Part shown: positions 24,762 to 31,489 of the stretch, one piece after another | Layout: each line of letters opens with the position of its first letter | Position numbering within the stretch: position 1 is the first letter of the stretch | Source of the DNA: Polaribacter huanghezhanensis | Lineage (GTDB): Bacteria > Bacteroidota > Bacteroidia > Flavobacteriales > Flavobacteriaceae | Reading direction: 5' to 3' | NCBI RefSeq assembly: GCF_030444335.1 | Contig: NZ_CP128595.1 | Location: forward strand, 992,001 to 1,056,000 | DNA length: 64,000 nucleotides | Program-made: the position numbers and the translations under genes | Notes under the pieces: model-generated | What the model was told of the DNA's origin: nothing | Seen by the model: only the letters and a program-made list of their open reading frames with translations | Database searches by the model: none

Positions 24762-25926
24762 ACACACAAAACATACAAGTTTAACACGAAGAGAAAACGG
24801 GAATTTTGCACCGAATGAAATTGCTATTTTAGGAACAGCATGTGGCGTAATTGCTGATTTGGTAAATCAAGTTTCTAACCAATTATCAAATTATAAATTG
24901 GCGTATTTTGATGCTTCTCATGAAAAAGGTATTGAAAAAAATCAGCTTTCAGAATTTGTTTTTCATCACGAAGGCAATTTACAAATTACAACTTCTGGAA
25001 ACATCAATAAATTTGAACAACGCTTACAATTTGCACAATACGATTTTGTGTTTATCAACGGAAATCATTACGAAGGATCCAAACAAATTGTGTTTTTAGA
25101 TCCAGCAAAAGAAGCATCGATTAACAAACGAATTGATCAGGTTTCTGATATTCAATTTTTTGTAAAATCGACAAAAGATATAGCAATTTTTCAATCAATA
25201 AAAGACAAGTTTCCGAATTGGGAAGAAATCCCACTATATGAAATCTCTGAGATTGAAAAAATCACAAATCATATTGCAAATATTGTTAAAAAAACAATTC
25301 CGAATATAAAAGGTTTGGTGTTGGTTGGCGGAAAAAGTACCCGAATGGGAAAAGACAAATCTCAATTAGATTACTTTGGGAAACCACAAAAGGAAGTTGC
25401 GAAAGAGTTGTTAGAAAACAATAAGTTGGAAACGTTTTTTTCGGTAAGACCTTTCGACGAAGTTTATCTTGAGCACAGTCAAAAGGCTCAAGGTGACAAA
25501 AAGAATGTCATTTCGAGCGGAGTCGAGAAATCTAAAGAAATTCATGACACATTTTTAAATTTAGGTCCGTTTGGCGGAATTTGTTCTGCGTTTCAAAAAG
25601 ATCCAAATTCGGCCTGGCTGGTGTTGGCAACCGATCTTCCTTTCTTAAATAATGAGTTGATCCAGCTATTATTAGAAAAAAGAAATCCATCAAAAGTAGC
25701 CACAGCAATTAAAGGAAAAGGAAAGGAATTTGTAGAACCATTAATTACCATTTACGAACCAAAATCGTATCCAATTTTACTGCAATATTTAGCACAAGGA
25801 TATTCGTGTCCGCGTAAAGTGTTGATCAATTCTGATGTAGAAATAGTGGAGGTTTCTGATGCTTTTATCAGAAATGTAAATACGCCAGAAGAGTTTGAAA
25901 ACGCTAAAAGTGAAATAAAAAACTAA
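24754..25926 (+). CDS. mobA: Molybdenum cofactor nucleotidyltransferase MobA with extra N-terminal domain
   Basis: MobA attaches a nucleotide (GMP) to molybdopterin. The 390-residue protein has the MobA NTP-transferase fold from about residue 188 (GLVLVGGKSTRMGKDKSQL) with LGPFGGICSAF and LATDLPFL further on. The first ~185 residues (MAKHTKHTSLTRREN..., YKLAYFDASH) look like a MobB-related domain but GTACGVIAD replaces a normal Walker A loop. About 35 residues between SVRPF and DTFLNLGP come from repeat elements at 25455-25549. It overlaps moaC by 8 bp. Confidence 0.88.
   Translation: MAKHTKHTSLTRRENGNFAPNEIAILGTACGVIADLVNQVSNQLSNYKLAYFDASHEKGIEKNQLSEFVFHHEGNLQITTSGNINKFEQRLQFAQYDFVFINGNHYEGSKQIVFLDPAKEASINKRIDQVSDIQFFVKSTKDIAIFQSIKDKFPNWEEIPLYEISEIEKITNHIANIVKKTIPNIKGLVLVGGKSTRMGKDKSQLDYFGKPQKEVAKELLENNKLETFFSVRPFDEVYLEHSQKAQGDKKNVISSGVEKSKEIHDTFLNLGPFGGICSAFQKDPNSAWLVLATDLPFLNNELIQLLLEKRNPSKVATAIKGKGKEFVEPLITIYEPKSYPILLQYLAQGYSCPRKVLINSDVEIVEVSDAFIRNVNTPEEFENAKSEIKN
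25455..25549 (+). repeat. Two palindromic repeat units inside mobA
   Basis: A degenerate unit (25455-25498, ending GGCTCAAGGTGACA) is followed by a 44-bp unit at 25506-25549 that opens TGTCATTTCGAGCGGAGT, contains GTCGAGAAATC and ends ATGACA. Both are read in frame as part of MobA. Confidence 0.75.
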
Positions 25927-25927
25927 A

Positions 25928-25986
25928 TGTCTCCTCGAGCGCAGTCGAGAGGTTATAAGTAGTTCTCGACTGCGCTCGAACTGACA
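25928..25986. repeat. Complete 59-bp TGTC...GACA palindromic element
   Basis: TCGAGCGCAGTCGAGA (25935-25950) and its perfect complement (25964-25979) form a 16-bp stem with a 13-nt loop, bounded by TGTC and GACA. It begins directly after the mobA stop codon. Confidence 0.9.
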
Positions 25987-25994
25987 GTGCGTGA

Positions 25995-26048
25995 TGTCAC
26001 TTCGAGTGATTTTCGATTTTATGAGAAAATTGTATCGAGAAGTTAACA
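25995..26048. repeat. Second repeat family before moeB
   Basis: TGTCACTTCGAGTGATTTTC...GAGAAAATTGTATCGAGAAG is an imperfect hairpin with a TGTC start. It produces the false N-terminal extension MSLRVIFDFMRKLYREV in front of moeB, a recurrent translation of this element in flavobacteria as far as I recall. Confidence 0.75.
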
Positions 26049-26056
26049 GTATAAAA

Positions 26057-27136
26057 ATGAACAAAGAAGAGCTTTTTAAACGTCAAATCACGTTGTCAGA
26101 AATTGGTAAAGTTGGACAACAAAAATTACAAAACACTTCTGTTTTGGTGGTTGGTTGTGGCGGCCTGGGAAGTCCGATTGCTGTACTTTTGGCAACAAGC
26201 GGAATTGGAAAACTTCATTTGGTGGATTTTGACACGATTGATGTTACCAATTTACACAGACAAGTTTTCTTTTCTTTGGATGATGTTGGTAAATCGAAAG
26301 CAGCAACCTTAGCAAAATTTATTGAGAAAAGAGCGCCGTTTACAGAAGTAATTTTTACTGAAAAGCCCATTACAAAATCGAATGTTTTTGAATTGATTTC
26401 TGAAATTGACATTGTTATTGATGGAACAGATTCTTTACCCACAAAATATTTGCTAAACGATGCTTGTGTCATTAAAAAGAAGCCGCTAGTTTATGGTTCT
26501 TTATACAAGTTTGATGGTTATGTTTCGAGTTTTAATGTAGCACAAGAAGACGGAAGTTATTCTGCAAATTTACGAGATGCTTTTCCGAAAATGGCAACAG
26601 ATATTCCAAATTGTGAAGAAGCAGGAACGTTGAATTCTATTGTAAGTTTAATTGCTGTACAACAAGTAAACGAGGTTTTAAAATTGGTAACAGGAATTGG
26701 AAAACCGCTAACAAACGAGTTATTAATTTATAACTCTTTGCAAAATTCTCAATTGAAAATGAAGTTACAAAAGGCAGTTTCAAAACCAGATATTGAAACT
26801 ATTTTTAAAAATGAAACGTATTTTGATGCCAGTTGTGAAATTCAACATCCAGATTGGTTGATTTCTGCTGAAGATTTAAAAAAGGAAATGTCAGGTCGAG
26901 CGGAGTCGAGACCTATTATTATATCGGTATTAGAAAATTTGCAAACACCTTTTAAGGTTGATAAGATACTTCCAATTCAACGATTAAATGCTGCAGAATT
27001 TCATCCGCAGGAAAACAAAAAATATGTATTGGTGTGTCAAAAAGGAATTTCGAGTTATGAAGCAACAAAACAATTGAAAGAAAGATTTCCAACGACAACT
27101 ATTTTAAGTTTAGCTGGCGGTATAAATGGTTATTAA
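26057..27136 (+). CDS. moeB: MoeB/ThiF-type adenylyltransferase with C-terminal rhodanese domain
   Basis: This enzyme adenylates the C-terminal Gly of MoaD and, through its rhodanese domain, can supply sulfur for the thiocarboxylate. Start ATG 26057 (MNKEELFKRQ) avoids the repeat-derived extension. The 359-residue protein has the P-loop-like GCGGLGSP, DFDTIDVTNLHRQ and, at the end, a rhodanese domain with active Cys in CQKGISSYEATKQL. The ThiF zinc cysteines are not obvious. A 30-bp repeat (26885-26914) adds SGRAESRP to the linker between the two domains. moaE and moaD lie on the opposite strand. Confidence 0.92.
   Translation: MNKEELFKRQITLSEIGKVGQQKLQNTSVLVVGCGGLGSPIAVLLATSGIGKLHLVDFDTIDVTNLHRQVFFSLDDVGKSKAATLAKFIEKRAPFTEVIFTEKPITKSNVFELISEIDIVIDGTDSLPTKYLLNDACVIKKKPLVYGSLYKFDGYVSSFNVAQEDGSYSANLRDAFPKMATDIPNCEEAGTLNSIVSLIAVQQVNEVLKLVTGIGKPLTNELLIYNSLQNSQLKMKLQKAVSKPDIETIFKNETYFDASCEIQHPDWLISAEDLKKEMSGRAESRPIIISVLENLQTPFKVDKILPIQRLNAAEFHPQENKKYVLVCQKGISSYEATKQLKERFPTTTILSLAGGINGY
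26885..26914 (+). repeat. Palindromic repeat half-element inside moeB
   Basis: This copy is identical over 30 bp to 20945-20974. It encodes part of the linker between the adenylyltransferase and rhodanese domains and keeps the frame. Confidence 0.85.
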
Positions 27137-27148
27137 ATCAGATATGAT

Positions 27149-27691
27149 TTAAGTGTAGAGAATAATCAATTCCCAGTTTTGATGATTAGATTTATATCTA
27201 TTTAAAATTTCAAAGCCAACAGCTTTATGTGCATTTAAAGAGCGTGTGTTTTTAACGTCAACTTCTGTAATAATTGCGTTGTATTTTTTAGAGAGAGTTT
27301 GTTTCATAAAAGTATAAAGACCTCTAAAAACTCCTTTTTTTCTATAATTTTTGTCAATACAAATTTGTCCCATAACTACATAGTTAATGTTTTTCTTTTG
27401 ATGACAAATTGTATTTTCAATTTGGTTAAACATAGGAACCAAAATAGGGATATCACTTTTGAATTCTTGCAGCATACATAATGCATAACCAATTACCTTA
27501 TTATTATAGGTGGCTATAATATGTGGATGAGAATTGTGCATCTTTTCTAAAAAATCAAAAGAATGTTGTACCGTAACAAACCCTTGTGCCTGTTGCTCAT
27601 CTAAAGAAATATTTTGAGGAAGGTTTTTTTGTTGAAGAGCTATAATTTGTGCTAATTCCTCTTTTGTTGATGTAAGTTGATATTGAATCAT
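27149..27691 (-). CDS. GNAT-family N-acetyltransferase
   Basis: The 180-residue protein shows the GNAT fold: HPHIIATYNNKVIGYALCM in the middle, then MGQICIDKNYRKKGVFRGLY, which carries a version of the acetyl-CoA pyrophosphate loop (R-x-x-G-x-x-x-x), and a final NTRSLNAHKAVGFEILNRYK motif. The substrate is unknown. It is 9 bp downstream of moaE on the same strand, so it may be transcribed with it; that does not make it a cofactor enzyme. Confidence 0.88.
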   Translation of the reverse strand: MIQYQLTSTKEELAQIIALQQKNLPQNISLDEQQAQGFVTVQHSFDFLEKMHNSHPHIIATYNNKVIGYALCMLQEFKSDIPILVPMFNQIENTICHQKKNINYVVMGQICIDKNYRKKGVFRGLYTFMKQTLSKKYNAIITEVDVKNTRSLNAHKAVGFEILNRYKSNHQNWELIILYT

Positions 27692-27700
27692 AATAATAAA

Positions 27701-28123
27701 TTAAGGATGCGCATTTACCCAAACTTCGCCGTCAGAAAAATGTTCTTTTTTCCAAATAGGAACCGTTTCTTTTAAGGTGTCAATAGCAAACTGACACGCA
27801 TCAAAAGCCGCTTTTCTATGTTTTGCAGAAGCCGTAATAATCACCGGAATTTCACCAATTTGTAAGATTCCTTCTGCGTGATGAATGGCCATTTTTACAA
27901 TATCAAATTTTTCTAAAGCCACATCTGCAATTTTTTGCATTTCTTTAACCGCCATTGGTTTGTATGTAGAGAAATCTAATTGCGTTACTTTTTTTCCTTT
28001 GGTGTCATTTCTAACAGTTCCAACAAAGACAGAAATTCCGCCACAAGAAGCATCAGTTACAAAATTGTAGCATTCTTGTAAGTCTAGTTTTTCTGAAGTA
28101 ATTTTTATAGATGTTTTGCACAT
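27701..28123 (-). CDS. moaE: Molybdopterin synthase catalytic subunit MoaE
   Basis: MoaE with MoaD builds the dithiolene of molybdopterin. The 140-residue protein has GGISVFVGTVRND near residue 30, the HHAEGILQIGE block and the C-terminal catalytic segment WKKEHFSDGEVWVNAHP. The gene is on the strand opposite to moaA-moeB, and moaD lies 435 bp upstream on the same strand, separated by a small membrane protein gene on the plus strand. Confidence 0.96.
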   Translation of the reverse strand: MCKTSIKITSEKLDLQECYNFVTDASCGGISVFVGTVRNDTKGKKVTQLDFSTYKPMAVKEMQKIADVALEKFDIVKMAIHHAEGILQIGEIPVIITASAKHRKAAFDACQFAIDTLKETVPIWKKEHFSDGEVWVNAHP

Positions 28124-28186
28124 AACTGTTACAAAAATAGGAAATCAAAATGTATCTTTGCCTAGCTAATTTTAGAAGTTTATAAA

Positions 28187-28465
28187 ATGAAAAATATATT
28201 TAGAATTGTTAGTTATTTAGAAGGGATTTCATACTTGCTTCTATTACTTATTGCCACACCAGTAAAATATTTTGGAGACGATGAAAGCTATGTAAAAATG
28301 CTTGGAATGCCTCACGGAATGCTTTTTATTGTATATATCATTTTAGCCTTTATGTTAAAAGCTGATGAAAAATGGCACGGAAAAACTTTTAGAATTGTGT
28401 TAGTAGCTTCTATTTTACCTTTCGGAACTTTTTATGTTGATAGAAAATATTTGCAGAAAAAATAA
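28187..28465 (+). CDS. Small DUF3817-type membrane protein
   Basis: The 92-residue protein has three membrane segments and the pattern RIVSYLEGISYLLLLLIATPVKY, then KMLGMPHGMLFIVYI, matching DUF3817 (YdzA-like) proteins. Function is unknown. It sits on the plus strand between the minus-strand genes moaE and moaD, and a cluster of degenerate repeats follows it. Confidence 0.85.
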   Translation: MKNIFRIVSYLEGISYLLLLLIATPVKYFGDDESYVKMLGMPHGMLFIVYIILAFMLKADEKWHGKTFRIVLVASILPFGTFYVDRKYLQKK

Positions 28466-28469
28466 TTCT

Positions 28470-28557
28470 TGTCATTTCAAAAGGAGTTTTCTCGATTGAG
28501 AAACCTGTCTATTTTTAGATAAGATTCTCTTCCCTTTGAGAAGGTTAGGATGGGATT
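28470..28557. repeat. Degenerate repeat cluster after the DUF3817 gene
   Basis: The 88-bp gap holds a TGTCATTTC start at 28470, TTCTCGATTGAGAAACC (a self-complementary arm) and a TCCCTTTGAGAAGGTTAGG stretch seen repeatedly in flavobacterial genomes as I recall. No gene is visible here. Confidence 0.55.
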
Positions 28558-28803
28558 TTAACCTCCACTAACCGGCGGAATAATTGCTACAACATCATTT
28601 TGATGTAAGGGTTTTTCATCAGAAGCATACGTTTCATTTACGGCAATTGCATACGAATTGATCTTTTCTAACTGCGGATATTTTGAAAGAATTTCTTTCT
28701 TAAAACCTGCAATTGTACAATTTTCTGAAACTTCAAATTCTAATGAAGAAGTTTGTAGCAAATCTGTGGCGATTCCGAAAAGTAAGACTTGTATTTTCAT
28801 CAT
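28558..28803 (-). CDS. moaD: Molybdopterin synthase sulfur-carrier subunit MoaD
   Basis: MoaD is the ubiquitin-like sulfur donor of molybdopterin synthase. The 81-residue protein begins MMKIQVLLFGIATDLL and ends IIPPVSGG; the terminal Gly-Gly is the residue adenylated by MoeB and turned into a thiocarboxylate. It is 6 bp upstream of nothing else in the pathway on its strand: its stop touches the degenerate repeat cluster and the DUF5686 gene precedes it by 6 bp. Confidence 0.94.
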   Translation of the reverse strand: MMKIQVLLFGIATDLLQTSSLEFEVSENCTIAGFKKEILSKYPQLEKINSYAIAVNETYASDEKPLHQNDVVAIIPPVSGG

Positions 28804-28809
28804 TCAAAT

Positions 28810-31278
28810 CTAATCAAACAAACTCAAACTAAAAACAAAACCTTGTTGCTTTTGGTTGATGCCTCCTTTTGAGATTACATAATCAACGCGTAAAAAACGC
28901 CATTTACCAAAACCAATATTATCCAACCCAATGGATGCTTCTGTGTACGGTTTTCTATCGCCAGTAAACAATCCTTTTGCGCCAGCAACAACATGAAAGT
29001 TTAGTAAGTTTATCAATGGAATTTTTCCTAAAATAAATCCTTTAAAATTATGTTCGCCATGGAATTCTGCAAATTTATCATTGGTGCTATATGCGTAATA
29101 ATCTAACAAATTAAAGTAATTTGTTGTACCACCACTTGGAGAAATCGCTAATTTATTTCCGTTAAAATGCGCGTAATCCATAAAGGCAATATTTTTTTGC
29201 TCTAGAAAAAATCCTGCTTTTATGCGATATTTTGTGTTTCCTAAATTCCCTAAAGAAAAATCTTGTCGCAACTGTGTAAAGATATAATCAGCATTTAATT
29301 GACTACTATCAGCACCAAAAGTTTTTCTGTAACCAACATAAATTGAAGGATAACTATTATTGTACACTGTAAATTTTCTATCTGGATATGATAAGTATTT
29401 TGCACCAAAATTAATGGTTGTTCCAAGATTTAATGTCCAAATTTTATGCGATGTAAAAGACGGAGAAAAATTAGCAGAATTCTGCGGATCATTAGAGGTA
29501 TATTCTCTATTTGCAATATTTTTTGCACTGTAATTGGTGGTGTTTACCAACGGTTTTCTGTCCGCAAATTCTAGAGAACCATTAAATCGAAAACCATTTG
29601 TGATTTCTCTCGAAAAAGAAACATTCGCAAATGTTTTTTCGTAAATTTTTAGATAATTTCTTTCAAAATAAACCGAATTTATAGTGTTCCAAAAAGGTGA
29701 AATAGGATTTGCTCCATTAAATTGTTTCGTTGTAATTCCGCCAGAAAATCGCAAAACGGGTCGACTTATATTGTTCCATTTATAACCAAAAAATGCTGTT
29801 GGTCTTAGTTTTTTATCAGAAAAACCATAATTAAAATTTGCTCCAACATTCATCCATTTTCCAGTTTCATTTAAGGTTTTAAAATAGCTCATTCCTATGG
29901 TAGAATTCCAGCCTTGAACGGTGTTAAAATTAAGATCAGCTATAGGAGAATTTATGTTAAAGTCCCATTTTTCGTAGCTATTACTATAAGAATATCCAGA
30001 CAAAGGAAACGTCCAAGAAAGTTTGTTATTTTTAGCATCAATAGAATCTAAATATTTTTTTGATTTTCGAATCACCTTTATGCTGTCTTTAACCACATAA
30101 TCTGTTACTTCTTCATTGGTTAACGGAACAGGTCTAAGCGATTTCCAATAGACAGAATCTTTTTTTGTGGCTTCTTTTTCAAAAGATAAAATTTCTTTTC
30201 CAAACGTGTTTTCATCAAAAGTTGGATTGAAGTTATAATTGCTATAGGCAGAAGAAAATCGGCCATTTATGTTAATTCCGAACAAGCCAATTTTAAAATC
30301 GATGGTTTGAGAAATTACCACCCAAGCATTGTTTTTTACGGATTTATTAAAACTCTGTTTAAAGCGTAGCACATCTACCATTGGCAAATTTACTTGTGTT
30401 CCTGTTACAGAAATTTGTGTTCCGTACAACGCCCAATCATCTTCTACAACGTATAAAAATCCATTAAAGACACGATCGTTTTTACGTTTTGGTAAAATTT
30501 CAATTTTGTTAATTAATTGTCCATTTTTATCGTAAAATGATCCAACTAATTTATAATCGTAATAGCCAAAAGCATAATTAGAAATGGGCGAAATAATTTC
30601 ATTTCCAATTTTAACGGTGTTTTCATACAAGTTAAAATTCACATCTTGGGCTCTGTTAAAACTCACGCCGTTATCACTTCCGCTAACCTTAGAAGCAACA
30701 ATATGTTCTTTAAAATTATTTGGTTTTTGATGTGAAATTTTAGAAATGGTTTCAGATAAATAAATAATTCCGCTTCTTGTAGAATCTAACCCACCGCCTA
30801 AATCGCCTAGTTCTTGTCCGAGTATTTTCTTTGGCGCATTTTTAATTTTGTACAAACCTCTTGAGTAAAAAGCGGCAGTAAATTTCTGAATTTTGCTTTC
30901 GTTTTTCTTTTTATTAGCGATCACATTTCTAATAATTCTGTTTGCAGGGTTTTCTTTTGTGTCAATATAAACTTCATTTAAAGTTATTTGTTCTTCAGTC
31001 AATTTTGTGTTTAATTGAAAAGGAAAAGAAGTAATTTTTACAGCTTTTTTTACAGTTTTAAAGCCTAAAAACTGAAATACAACCGTATAGTTTCCTGGTT
31101 TTATTAGCGACAACTCATATTCGCCATCATTATTAGAAGTTGTTCCAGTAATTGTTCCGTCTAAATAAATACTTACAAAAGAAAGAGGGTTATTCTTATT
31201 GTCTACAACCTTTCCTGTTATTTGAGAAGAGGCTGAAAATGAGATAAATAAAACAAGTAGTATAAAAGTGTTTTTCAT
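28810..31278 (-). CDS. DUF5686 outer-membrane protein with carboxypeptidase-like regulatory domain
   Basis: The 822-residue protein has a signal peptide (cleavage near SSQ), an N-terminal CarboxypepD_reg-like beta domain (ITGKVVDNKNNPLSFVSIYLDGT, residues 20-95) and a long DUF5686 region predicted to end as a transmembrane barrel. This architecture is very frequent in Bacteroidota and resembles a TonB-dependent receptor that lacks the plug. Its function is not established; a role in surface assembly or uptake is possible. It is upstream of moaD on the same strand, probably by chance. Confidence 0.85.
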   Translation of the reverse strand: MKNTFILLVLFISFSASSQITGKVVDNKNNPLSFVSIYLDGTITGTTSNNDGEYELSLIKPGNYTVVFQFLGFKTVKKAVKITSFPFQLNTKLTEEQITLNEVYIDTKENPANRIIRNVIANKKKNESKIQKFTAAFYSRGLYKIKNAPKKILGQELGDLGGGLDSTRSGIIYLSETISKISHQKPNNFKEHIVASKVSGSDNGVSFNRAQDVNFNLYENTVKIGNEIISPISNYAFGYYDYKLVGSFYDKNGQLINKIEILPKRKNDRVFNGFLYVVEDDWALYGTQISVTGTQVNLPMVDVLRFKQSFNKSVKNNAWVVISQTIDFKIGLFGININGRFSSAYSNYNFNPTFDENTFGKEILSFEKEATKKDSVYWKSLRPVPLTNEEVTDYVVKDSIKVIRKSKKYLDSIDAKNNKLSWTFPLSGYSYSNSYEKWDFNINSPIADLNFNTVQGWNSTIGMSYFKTLNETGKWMNVGANFNYGFSDKKLRPTAFFGYKWNNISRPVLRFSGGITTKQFNGANPISPFWNTINSVYFERNYLKIYEKTFANVSFSREITNGFRFNGSLEFADRKPLVNTTNYSAKNIANREYTSNDPQNSANFSPSFTSHKIWTLNLGTTINFGAKYLSYPDRKFTVYNNSYPSIYVGYRKTFGADSSQLNADYIFTQLRQDFSLGNLGNTKYRIKAGFFLEQKNIAFMDYAHFNGNKLAISPSGGTTNYFNLLDYYAYSTNDKFAEFHGEHNFKGFILGKIPLINLLNFHVVAGAKGLFTGDRKPYTEASIGLDNIGFGKWRFLRVDYVISKGGINQKQQGFVFSLSLFD

Positions 31279-31489
31279 GTTTTTTTAAAGTTGATCTTTG
31301 CAAACGTATTAGTTGTAAAATTAAATTGCTCACTATTTTTTGTTAAAGTAGCTACAATTATTTCTTAAAAATAAGTTTTCTTTTTTAATAGACGCGTTCA
31401 GTTGCTTTTTTGTTACTGCACCTAGTTCTTTTTTAGTAAAACACGCTTAAAAAAGAGTATATTTGTTAGTTGATAGAAAGAACAAAATT

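Noticed and set aside
25991..26056. Extended N-terminus of moeB (MSLRVIFDFMRKLYREV...)
   Set aside because: It is a translated repeat; the family begins near MNKEELFKRQ.
19933..28557. CRISPR array
   Set aside because: The repeats are not evenly spaced, differ in core and lie partly in coding regions; no cas genes are present.
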